From contig DASVSC010000054.1 of assembly GCA_036388295.1 (NCBI GenBank), positions 1 to 22,542 on the forward strand: a DNA stretch of 22,542 bases. Reading direction: 5' to 3'. How positions within the stretch are numbered: position 1 is the stretch's first letter; the number at the start of each line of letters is the position of its first letter. Position numbers and translations under genes: made by a program. The stretch comes from RYN-431 sp036388295. GTDB taxonomy: Bacteria; Planctomycetota; Phycisphaerae; Tepidisphaerales; Tepidisphaeraceae. The notes under the pieces were generated by a model. That model made no database searches. It worked only from the letters and a program-made list of their open reading frames with translations, and was not told the origin of the DNA. Below are positions 10,030-16,405 of this stretch, piece after piece.

Positions 10030-10467
10030 TCAGCGCATTTCGTTTTTCCGCATCGGCATCGCGTCAATCGTCGCAAACAACTCGGCCGACGCCAGCGGTG
10101 TCGTCTCGCGCTGCTTCACGCCGCCGTCTTTGCCGATCAGCACGAGTTCGAAGCGGTCCGATGATCGGGCAAACTTGCGGCGAAGTTCGCCCGCCGCCAC
10201 CGTACGGCCGTCGATGGTCGCCTGGTCATTGATCATTTCCACGACAGTCATTTCCCGTTCCGCGTAACCGGCGGCATCGGCCTTGATGATCGCCCGCTGT
10301 GCCCGCAGAGCAGGATCGTCGCTTGTCGGTGAGAAGAGGATCAGCACGCGACGTTTCCACCGCATCGCTTCCACCGCCGCATCGGCCGACGGATTCGTGG
10401 TCGGCGTCGCTGCCACGCAGACGCCGGCCATCAGGCCGGCGGCCAAGACCCAGTGATGTGTGATCAT
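10030..10467 (-). CDS. Secreted DUF4174 protein
   Basis: A 145-residue protein with an N-terminal signal peptide (hydrophobic 5-20, likely cleavage after ...VCVAA), so exported. The rest matches the DUF4174 pattern: an RRVLILFSP strand at about 39-47, DDPALRAQRAII, and the C-terminal block VLIGKDGGVKQRETTPL ... ELFATIDAMPMRKNEMR, the most diagnostic part. The fold is probably thioredoxin-like but there is no CxxC, and the function is unknown. The start codon has no Shine-Dalgarno; TACAAT ends 5 nt before the ATG, pointing to a leaderless mRNA. It diverges from the first glycosylase gene with only 46 bp between start codons. Confidence 0.85.
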   Translation of the reverse strand: MITHHWVLAAGLMAGVCVAATPTTNPSADAAVEAMRWKRRVLILFSPTSDDPALRAQRAIIKADAAGYAEREMTVVEMINDQATIDGRTVAAGELRRKFARSSDRFELVLIGKDGGVKQRETTPLASAELFATIDAMPMRKNEMR

Positions 10468-10472
10468 GCCGG

Positions 10473-10478
10473 ATTGTA
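10473..10478 (-). promoter_or_regulatory. -10 box of a leaderless promoter (DUF4174 gene)
   Basis: TACAAT read on the minus strand, with 5 nt (CCGGC) before the ATG at 10467 and no Shine-Dalgarno. Transcription should start at or next to the A of the start codon. Confidence 0.55.
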
Positions 10479-10502
10479 CGTCGCCGGCGTGTCGCGGCGG
10501 TC

Positions 10503-10508
10503 TACACT
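10503..10508 (+). promoter_or_regulatory. -10 box of a leaderless promoter (first glycosylase gene)
   Basis: TACACT followed by 5 nt (TTCAC) and the ATG at 10514. No Shine-Dalgarno and no clear -35. Same spacing as the divergent DUF4174 gene. Confidence 0.55.
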
Positions 10509-10513
10509 TTCAC

Positions 10514-11245
10514 ATGCCGCGACGGTCTTCTGCCTCGCCCGCGCCAGAACCGGCGGCCGCTGCGGCCGCCGTGCCCGCCAGCGAATGGGACGATCGGTTC
10601 GCCACGCTCCGCGCCGCGGTCGAAGCGCTGCCACAAAAGCAGGCCGCCATGTTCATGTTGGCCGATGAAGGGTACGGCAGCGTGTTCGAGCAAGTCGTCA
10701 GCGCGATCATCAGCGTGCGCACGACCGAAGAAGTCACGTTGCCTGCGTCCCGCCGACTGCTGGACGCGGCCAAAACGCCGGCGGCGGTCGCTGACTTGGG
10801 CGTCGCCGGCATCACGCGGCTGATTTCGCCATGCACGTTCGCGGACGTCAAAGCCCGCGACATCATGGCAATCGCCGTGAGCGCACGCGACGACCATAAC
10901 GGCCGGCTGCCGTGTGACGTGGACGTGCTGGACGCCTTCCGCGGCGTCGGCCCGAAAGTAGCGAATCTGGCCATCGCCGCCAGCCACGATTGCAACGAAG
11001 CGGCCGGCATTCCGGTCGACATCCACGTGCACCGCATCGCCAACCGTTGGGGCACGATCGCGACGCGCACGCCGGAGAAAAGCCAGCCCGCGCTCGAGGC
11101 CGTGCTGCCGCGGAAGTATTGGGCCGAGATCAACCGTCTGCTGGTCCCGTTCGGCAAGTTCGTCTGCACGGGTGTGTCGCCGAAGTGTTCGATTTGCCCG
11201 GCACGCGACTGGTGCCAACGCGTAGGCGTGACGTCGCACCGGTAG
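10514..11245 (+). CDS. Endonuclease III-like DNA glycosylase, copy 1
   Basis: Base-excision repair enzyme of the HhH-GPD superfamily, expected to remove oxidised pyrimidines and nick the abasic site. The 243 residues follow an Ala/Pro-rich N-terminus (about 1-25). The helix-hairpin-helix is FRGVGPKVANLAI, whose lysine aligns with K120 of E. coli Nth. The catalytic aspartate is in IPVDIHVHRIANR, aligning with D138. The C-terminal [4Fe-4S] ligands CTGVSPKCSICPARDWC have the exact Nth spacing C-x6-C-x2-C-x5-C. I start it at the ATG at 10514 because a -10 box sits 5 nt upstream; an upstream in-frame start at 10460 would overlap the divergent gene. A second paralogue follows 53 bp later. I give no symbol because it is unclear which copy is the orthologue of nth. 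Confidence 0.92.
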   Translation: MPRRSSASPAPEPAAAAAAVPASEWDDRFATLRAAVEALPQKQAAMFMLADEGYGSVFEQVVSAIISVRTTEEVTLPASRRLLDAAKTPAAVADLGVAGITRLISPCTFADVKARDIMAIAVSARDDHNGRLPCDVDVLDAFRGVGPKVANLAIAASHDCNEAAGIPVDIHVHRIANRWGTIATRTPEKSQPALEAVLPRKYWAEINRLLVPFGKFVCTGVSPKCSICPARDWCQRVGVTSHR

Positions 11246-11287
11246 CGAACGACGGGCGAAGGACGCCGTTCGAGCGGTCGCTGCGCC

Positions 11288-11293
11288 TAGACT
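11288..11293 (+). promoter_or_regulatory. -10 box of a leaderless promoter (second glycosylase gene)
   Basis: TAGACT followed by 5 nt (TGAAC) and the ATG at 11299. It lies in the 53-bp spacer after the first glycosylase gene, so the second copy probably has its own promoter. Confidence 0.55.
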
Positions 11294-11298
11294 TGAAC

Positions 11299-12075
11299 AT
11301 GGCACGGAGGCTTTCCATCCCGCCGTCGCGCGCATTGCTCGACAAGGCCGCCGAGATACACCAACGACTGTGCGTGACGTACGGCTGTCCGATCCCCTAT
11401 TTCCATTCGCTCGATCCGCTGAGTGAATTGATTTCGTCATCGCTGTCGCACCGCACGCGCAACGCCGACTCGGGCCGTGCGTTCAAGACGCTGCGGGCGA
11501 AGTTTCCGACGTGGCAGCAGGTGATGGACGCGCCGACGGCGGAAGTCGAAGTGGCGATCAGCGCCTGCACCTGGCCGGAACTGAAGGCGCCGCGCATTCA
11601 GCAGATCTTGCGACAGATCATGGCCGAGCGCGGCGAGCTGTCACTGGATTTTCTGGCCGACCTCGACGTGTCGGCCGCCCGCGCGTGGCTCGAAACGTTG
11701 CCCGGCGTCGGCAAGAAGACCAGCGCGGCGGTGCTGTCATTCAGCCTGCTGCGCAAGGCCGCCCTGCCGGTCGATTCACATCACCATCGCGTGGCCGAGC
11801 GGCTGGAACTGATTCCGGCGCGGACGAGCCTGGACCGCGCCCACGAACTGCTCGAAGCGCAACTGCCGTCCGGCGCGTCGGCGCAATTCGTGTACGACAA
11901 TCACGAAGTGCTAATGCTGCACGGCCAACGCTGTTGCTTCCATCACCGCCCCGCGTGCGGGCGTTGTCCACTGCTGGACCTCTGCCCGACCGGCCAATTC
12001 AATCTGTCCACGTCGCCGAAGCGGATCGAGCAGCCGCAGGCCCCGTCCCTGTTTCACCCGCCGGAAACGGCCTGA
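11299..12075 (+). CDS. Endonuclease III-like DNA glycosylase, copy 2
   Basis: Second HhH-GPD glycosylase in tandem, 258 residues. It carries the helix-hairpin-helix LPGVGKKTSAAVLSF with the catalytic lysine, the aspartate in LPVDSHHHRVAER, and four cysteines CFHHRPACGRCPLLDLC with the Nth cluster spacing. The two copies differ strongly outside these motifs, so this is an old paralogue pair rather than a recent duplication. The segment after the cluster (about 225-258) is Pro/Ser-rich and not part of the fold. The ATG at 11299 is chosen for the -10 box 5 nt upstream; the open frame extends back to 10990 only inside the first gene. Its last 22 bp overlap the 3' end of the convergent ubiquitin-fold gene. 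Confidence 0.9.
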   Translation: MARRLSIPPSRALLDKAAEIHQRLCVTYGCPIPYFHSLDPLSELISSSLSHRTRNADSGRAFKTLRAKFPTWQQVMDAPTAEVEVAISACTWPELKAPRIQQILRQIMAERGELSLDFLADLDVSAARAWLETLPGVGKKTSAAVLSFSLLRKAALPVDSHHHRVAERLELIPARTSLDRAHELLEAQLPSGASAQFVYDNHEVLMLHGQRCCFHHRPACGRCPLLDLCPTGQFNLSTSPKRIEQPQAPSLFHPPETA

Positions 12076-12323
12076 ACGACAGCCAACCGATCGCCAGGCC
12101 GTAGTGGCACGTTCAGGTCGGGCAGGTGTTTCGTGGCCGTTTCGTTGTGGAACACCAGCACGTGTGGCCGGATTCGTAGGGCGTGGTCGAAGATCAACGG
12201 CCCGAGCTTGGGATGCCGCGCGAGCGCCGCGAGTGCTGCGGCCAGTGTGTCGGCTTCGATGTCGACGGTTCGCCTGCCAATGCTGTCGGCCAGCAGCGAC
12301 GGCACTGTGACGCTGATCGTCAC
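12054..12323 (-). CDS. MoaD/ThiS-family ubiquitin-fold protein ending in Gly-Gly
   Basis: An 89-residue beta-grasp protein. It opens with a VTISVTVPSLL strand, has the RPGDRLAVVQAVSGG ending and finishes exactly on the Gly-Gly that MoaD, ThiS and related sulfur carriers use for adenylation and thiocarboxylation. Length and ending match MoaD. No moaE, moaA, thiazole-synthesis or E1-like gene is in the window, so a molybdopterin or thiamine role is unsupported. The GTG start at 12323 overlaps the TGA of the upstream propeller gene (GTGA, 12320-12323), so the two are translationally coupled and probably act together. It could be a dedicated sulfur carrier, or a protein modifier or folding partner for the propeller. 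Function is open; the fold assignment is fairly firm. Confidence 0.85.
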   Translation of the reverse strand: MTISVTVPSLLADSIGRRTVDIEADTLAAALAALARHPKLGPLIFDHALRIRPHVLVFHNETATKHLPDLNVPLRPGDRLAVVQAVSGG

Positions 12324-13387
12324 AGCACGCCGCCGATCGCCCGCACGCACAAGACGCGCGGCAGCGTCACGTCCAGCGCCGCCCACGTCTGCCCCGCGTC
12401 GGCCGACACGGCTACTTCGCCTGACGTCGTGCCGAGGTAAACGCCCCGCCCGCCGTCAGTGGCCATGGCGTCGCGCAGCACGCTGGCGTAGGAGCGGCCG
12501 TCGATCACGCTGCGGGCGGGCTGCCAACTTTGTGCGCCATCAGTGGAACGGTAGACGGCAGCCTGGCCGTCCGCAAAGTAGCGCTTCTCTTCGCTGTCCA
12601 GCGGCGCGATCACCAGCGTGCCGTCTGGCAGAATCACCATCGGGAAGCCGAAGTTGCCGGGCAAGCCGTTCTCGCACGCCTGCCAGGTGATCGCGCCGTC
12701 GGTGCTGACGAAGACGCCGCCGTGAAACTGCATATAAAGCGTGTCCGGCCACGTCGGGTGCTGCACCATTTTGTGTACGCAGAAGGCGGTCTGCGGCTCG
12801 GCGGTGCCGGTCGGGACGGCCGACAAGCCGGCGTTGGCCAGCGACCAAGTCGTGCCGCCGTCCGTCGTGCGCAACACGCCGACGGCGCTGATCGCGACCC
12901 ATAGGCGCCTCGGGTCGGAATAATCGTGGACGATCGTGTGCAGGCAAAGCCCGCCGCCCCCGGCTTGCCATTGCGGCCGCGTCGGGTGGGCGGTCAGCGC
13001 GGCGACTTCCTGCCACGTGTCGCCATCGTCGGCGGAGCGGAACAGGGCGGCCTCGTCGATACCGGCATACAGCGTGCCGCTGCCCGGGGCGGCCGACAGC
13101 TGCCAAATGCGGTTCGTCTTATACGCCGACCCGTCCGCATACGCCGGCCGGCCTTCCGGCTGCGTCCAAGTGCGGCCGCCATCGCGGCTGCGGCGCGTCA
13201 CTGGGCCGTAAGCGTAGTGCGTGGTGCCGACGAGAAAGTCCAGGTCTTCCGCACCGGACCGCATCAGCAACGCCGATACTTCCCAACCCGCCAAGTGATG
13301 TGCCGCCAGTGTAAATGGCTTGCGGTCTTCAGATTTGAAGACGAATAAACCTTTTTGCGTACCCACCGCCAGTGTGACGTTCGGCAT
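12320..13387 (-). CDS. Asp-box (BNR) beta-propeller protein, sialidase-like
   Basis: A 355-residue protein with six Asp-box repeats of the SxDxGxTW type: SRDGGRTW (67-74), SADDGDTW (118-125), TTDGGTTW (174-181), STDGAITW (228-235), STDGAQSW (281-288) and SADAGQTW (328-335). Spacing of about 50 residues implies a six- or seven-bladed propeller. Such proteins are often labelled exo-alpha-sialidase or glycosyl hydrolase. I see no signal peptide and no arginine triad or FRIP motif that would support sialidase activity, so an intracellular propeller of the HCF136/VPS10-like sort is as likely. The ATG at 13387 has an excellent Shine-Dalgarno (AGGAGGG). Its stop overlaps the start of the ubiquitin-fold gene by 4 bp. 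Confidence 0.88.
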   Translation of the reverse strand: MPNVTLAVGTQKGLFVFKSEDRKPFTLAAHHLAGWEVSALLMRSGAEDLDFLVGTTHYAYGPVTRRSRDGGRTWTQPEGRPAYADGSAYKTNRIWQLSAAPGSGTLYAGIDEAALFRSADDGDTWQEVAALTAHPTRPQWQAGGGGLCLHTIVHDYSDPRRLWVAISAVGVLRTTDGGTTWSLANAGLSAVPTGTAEPQTAFCVHKMVQHPTWPDTLYMQFHGGVFVSTDGAITWQACENGLPGNFGFPMVILPDGTLVIAPLDSEEKRYFADGQAAVYRSTDGAQSWQPARSVIDGRSYASVLRDAMATDGGRGVYLGTTSGEVAVSADAGQTWAALDVTLPRVLCVRAIGGVL

Positions 13388-13411
13388 CAGCGAGCCCTCC
13401 TGCGATCTGCA

Positions 13412-13417
13412 ATTATC
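13412..13417 (-). promoter_or_regulatory. Candidate -10 box of the propeller/ubiquitin-fold operon
   Basis: GATAAT on the minus strand. It predicts transcription start near 13405 and a short leader of about 18 nt containing the AGGAGGG site. The -35 is not clear. Confidence 0.35.
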
Positions 13418-13492
13418 GACCAAGCGACAAAATTTACATTTGAGAAACCGTTTGCTGATTTCTCCATGGCATTCGTCGTCGGGGGCGGATGA

Positions 13493-13498
13493 TATAGT
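13493..13498 (+). promoter_or_regulatory. -10 box of a leaderless promoter (FHA kinase gene)
   Basis: TATAGT followed by 7 nt and the GTG at 13506, with no Shine-Dalgarno. It helps fix the start of the FHA kinase, because the open frame runs further upstream without domain sequence. Confidence 0.5.
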
Positions 13499-13505
13499 TT
13501 CGCTG

Positions 13506-15239
13506 GTGATCACGCTGACTGTCCTACAAGGCCCGGACAAGGGCCGACGTTTTGAACTGCCCGACCAGTCCACGCTAATCGGTCGCGAGAGCCGCGCCCT
13601 GCCGCTGACGGACCAGACCATCAGCCGCCGGCACGCCGAACTGAAGCCGGAAGCCGAAAGCGACTGGGTCCTGCGCGACCTCGGCAGTGCCAACGGCACC
13701 TACGTCAACGGCCAACGCGTGCTCAAGCCCTGGACGCTGAAAATGGGCGACCAGATCCGAGTCGGTCGGTCGCTGATGACTGTGGGCATTCAGACCGGAA
13801 GTCGTTCCATCAGCCGTAGCGTGACGCTGGCGGACCAGTCGGCGGGCATGGATTCGTCGATCATCAACACCCTGCCCAGCAACGACGACAGCATGGTGCT
13901 GGCCGTCCCGGAGCCGGCCGCCGCGGCGATGGCGAACCTGAAAATGCTCTACCGCCTGTCGGCGGCGCTGGGCAGCAGCTTTAAGATCGACCAGGTGTTG
14001 GAAGTGGTGATGGACTTGGTCTTCGAACACGTCAAGGCCGACCGCGGCATCCTGATGCTGCTCGACCGCGACGGCATGCCCGAAGCCAAAGTCGTCCGCG
14101 TACGCGACGAAACCGGCCAACGCCAGCGGCCCGGCACGGCCCCCGCCGCCCCGCCCGCCGAGGCCGACGCGCCCGAGCACATCCCCGCCAGCCACACGAT
14201 CATCAAACACGTGATCCAGAACGGCAGCGGCGTGCTCAGCAGCAACGCCATGTCCGACCCGCGCTTCAGCAAGGGCAAGAGCGTGCAGAACCTCGGCATC
14301 CGCTCGGCGTTGTGCGTGCCGATCAAGGCCCGCAAGCTGGAAAACGGACACAACGACCCGGGCGCGAGCGACGAAGTCATCGGCGTCATTTATATTGATA
14401 GTAGTGTTCGCAACTACTCTTATTCGACCGACCAACTCCGCCTGCTGACCAGCATCGGCCTGCAGGCCGGCATGGCGATTCAGAACGCCACGCTTTACCA
14501 GGCCGGCCTGGAAGCCGAGCGCCTGGCGGCCATCGGCGAAACGACGGCGGCGCTGAGCCATTCGATCAAGAACATCCTGCAGGCCCTGCGTGGCGGGGCC
14601 GACGTGGTGGAAATGGGCCTGCGCCGCACCGACGTCGGCCAAGCCACCAAGGGCTGGCGCATCGTCGAACGGAACCTCGACAAGATCTTCAACCTCACGA
14701 TGAATCTGCTGGCCTACTCCCGGCCGCGTTTGCCGAAGCTGGAGATGGTGCACCCGGGCCGCATCATCGGCGAGTGTCTGGAACTGATCGCCCCACTGGC
14801 CACGCAGCGTGGCGTGATGGCGGTGGCGGACGTGGAGAAAGACGTGCCGGCCGTGCCGGTCGATTCGGACGGGCTGCACCAGGTGCTGATGAACCTGCTG
14901 ACGAACGCCCTCGACGCGTCGCCGCAGGAGAACGGGTTGATTCGGGTTGGCTGCCGTTATTCGCCCGAAGAAAAGGCCGTGTTCATCGACGTGATCGACA
15001 ATGGCCCCGGCATCGCCCCGTCGATGAAACCGCACCTGTTCCAGATCTTCCACAGCACGAAAGGCAACCGCGGCACCGGCCTCGGTTTAGCCGTTGCCAA
15101 GAAAATCGTTGACGAGCACCAGGGTCGAATCAGTGCGACCAGCAAGCCGGGCGAAGGCACGACCTTCACCATCAAGCTGCCGGGATATCACATCAATGCG
15201 GAAGACTTGTCCGACACGCGCGGGCCGGGATTGAGTTAG
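13506..15239 (+). CDS. FHA-GAF hybrid histidine kinase
   Basis: Cytoplasmic signalling kinase of 577 residues. An N-terminal FHA domain (about 20-93) has the phosphothreonine-binding signature LIGRES ... ISRRHAEL ... SANGTYVNG. A GAF domain follows (about 145-330), then a kinase core with phosphoacceptor H352 in ALSHSIKNILQAL, N-box N467 (LTNALDA), DNGPGI at 498-503 and GTGLGLAVAKK at 523-533. No membrane segment is seen. SHSIKN replaces the more usual HELRNP. The FHA domain suggests input from a Ser/Thr kinase, bridging two phosphorylation systems; that is inference. No response regulator lies next to it, so it is an orphan kinase. The GTG at 13506 begins the first FHA strand (ITLTVLQGPDKG). 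Confidence 0.93.
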   Translation: MITLTVLQGPDKGRRFELPDQSTLIGRESRALPLTDQTISRRHAELKPEAESDWVLRDLGSANGTYVNGQRVLKPWTLKMGDQIRVGRSLMTVGIQTGSRSISRSVTLADQSAGMDSSIINTLPSNDDSMVLAVPEPAAAAMANLKMLYRLSAALGSSFKIDQVLEVVMDLVFEHVKADRGILMLLDRDGMPEAKVVRVRDETGQRQRPGTAPAAPPAEADAPEHIPASHTIIKHVIQNGSGVLSSNAMSDPRFSKGKSVQNLGIRSALCVPIKARKLENGHNDPGASDEVIGVIYIDSSVRNYSYSTDQLRLLTSIGLQAGMAIQNATLYQAGLEAERLAAIGETTAALSHSIKNILQALRGGADVVEMGLRRTDVGQATKGWRIVERNLDKIFNLTMNLLAYSRPRLPKLEMVHPGRIIGECLELIAPLATQRGVMAVADVEKDVPAVPVDSDGLHQVLMNLLTNALDASPQENGLIRVGCRYSPEEKAVFIDVIDNGPGIAPSMKPHLFQIFHSTKGNRGTGLGLAVAKKIVDEHQGRISATSKPGEGTTFTIKLPGYHINAEDLSDTRGPGLS

Positions 15240-15245
15240 CGTGAA

Positions 15246-15318
15246 GTTGATAGCGGGAAGTGGGAAGTTAAGAAAAGCGTCCGGCACTCTTTCTTACTAC
15301 CCACTTCCCACTGCCAAC
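15246..15318. terminator. Long hairpin of heptamer repeats between convergent genes
   Basis: The left arm at 15255-15275 begins with two copies of GGGAAGT. The right arm at 15290-15309 pairs with it in 19 positions with one mismatch and one bulge, and a weaker extension reaches GTTG/CAAC at 15246 and 15318. The loop is about 14 nt. It sits between the convergent FHA kinase and atpG genes, with A-rich and T-rich inner arm ends, so it probably works as a bidirectional terminator. Confidence 0.65.
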
Positions 15319-15325
15319 TACCCAC

Positions 15326-16300
15326 TTATTTCTTCATCGACTCCACGCCGCCCATGATTTCCGACAATTCAGTCGTGATCTGACTCTGGCGGGCGCGGTT
15401 GTACTGCAGGCTCAGGGCGCGGGCCATTTCTTCGGCGTTGTCGGTGGCGGCCTTCATGGCGACCATGCGGGCGACGTGTTCGCTGGTGGCGGCGTCGAGG
15501 AAGGTCTGGAAGAACGCCGTCTTGATGGCCAGCGGGATCAGTTCGGCCAGCAGTTCGCCGGGCTCGGGGCTGAACTCGTAGACCGTGTCTTCGCGCTTTT
15601 CATCGACCGGCGCATTGGCCGTGCCGGCACGCACGGCGTCGAAGGCGCCGGCCTTGGCCTGGCTTTCCTTTTCGTGCATCTGCTGGGCGATTTGGTCGGT
15701 GGCGGCCTTCAAGCTCGTCAACGGCAGCAGTTGCATCACGTCGGGCTTCTGCAGGCCGGTGCTGATGAAGTTCATGTAGCCGACGTACACGCCGTCGATT
15801 CTGCCGTCCGCGAAGTCGGCCATCAGGCGATCGGCCAGCAGTTCAGTTTCGCTGAACTTGGGCGGGTCGGCGACGACCATCTTGTCGGTCAGCACGCGCT
15901 TCTGGAACGTCAGGTAGCTGACGCCCTTCTTGCCGACGGCGTAGACGTCGACGGTCTTGCCTTCGCTTTCCAGTTTCTTGATGGCCAGAACGCTGGTGCG
16001 GATGACGTTGCCGTTGTAACCGCCGGCCAAGCCGCGGTTGCTGGTCAGCAGGACGAAGGCGACGCGGTTCGTGGCGGTGTTACCGGCGGGCACGCGGAGC
16101 AACGGGTGATCAACTTCACCGGCATTGGCGGCCACGTCGGCGACGAGTTCGCGGATCTTTTGCGCGTACGGCTTCGTGCTGACGGCGCGCTTAAGGGATT
16201 TCTGGAACTTGGCCGTCGCGATCATCTGCATGGTGCGGGTGATCTTGCGGATGTTGCGGACCGCCTTGCGGCGTTTAACGATCGCACGTGCTTTGGCCAT
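15326..16300 (-). CDS. atpG: F-type ATP synthase gamma subunit
   Basis: Central rotor stalk of F1Fo-ATP synthase, coupling proton flow to ATP synthesis at the inner membrane. The 324 residues have both diagnostic ends: the N-terminal coiled-coil helix (AIVKRRKAVRNIRKITRTMQ) and the C-terminal helix (MVAMKAATDNAEEMARALSL ... ITTELSEIMGGVESM). LLTSNRGLAGGYNGNV lies in the Rossmann-like part. It is about 35 residues longer than E. coli gamma, partly from a charged insertion at about 210-240. AGAGGAA precedes the ATG. No atpA, atpD or atpC adjoins it: an unrelated phosphodiesterase gene is upstream and a convergent kinase gene downstream. It also has its own promoter, so it is separated from the usual atp operon. 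Confidence 0.97.
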   Translation of the reverse strand: MAKARAIVKRRKAVRNIRKITRTMQMIATAKFQKSLKRAVSTKPYAQKIRELVADVAANAGEVDHPLLRVPAGNTATNRVAFVLLTSNRGLAGGYNGNVIRTSVLAIKKLESEGKTVDVYAVGKKGVSYLTFQKRVLTDKMVVADPPKFSETELLADRLMADFADGRIDGVYVGYMNFISTGLQKPDVMQLLPLTSLKAATDQIAQQMHEKESQAKAGAFDAVRAGTANAPVDEKREDTVYEFSPEPGELLAELIPLAIKTAFFQTFLDAATSEHVARMVAMKAATDNAEEMARALSLQYNRARQSQITTELSEIMGGVESMKK

Positions 16301-16349
16301 AATTCCTCTTGCTCAGCTCGGTCCGCCGTCGCCCGGCGAAGGGCCACGA

Positions 16350-16378
16350 ATTATGCGGGCAGCGTCGCCGGGTCGCAA
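16350..16378 (-). promoter_or_regulatory. Promoter of atpG
   Basis: On the minus strand TTGCGA (16378-16373) and CATAAT (16355-16350) are separated by exactly 17 nt. This is the best -35/-10 pair in the window. It predicts a leader of about 43 nt that includes the Shine-Dalgarno. Confidence 0.55.
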
Positions 16379-16405
16379 GCCGACGCCGGGTTTGCGGACA
16401 GCGAA

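Noticed and set aside
10460..10513. Upstream start for the first glycosylase
   Set aside because: It would add 18 Cys/His-containing residues unlike the family, overlap the divergent gene and ignore the -10 box 5 nt before 10514.
12054..12323. MoaD of the molybdenum cofactor pathway
   Set aside because: The fold and Gly-Gly fit, but no moa gene is nearby and coupling is to a propeller gene, so a specific name would be unsupported.
12320..13387. True secreted sialidase
   Set aside because: Asp boxes alone do not define sialidase; there is no signal peptide, FRIP motif or recognisable arginine triad.
13575..15053. A 492-codon open frame antisense to the FHA kinase gene
   Set aside because: His/Ala/Val/Arg-rich shadow of the kinase gene; the plus-strand domains are unambiguous.
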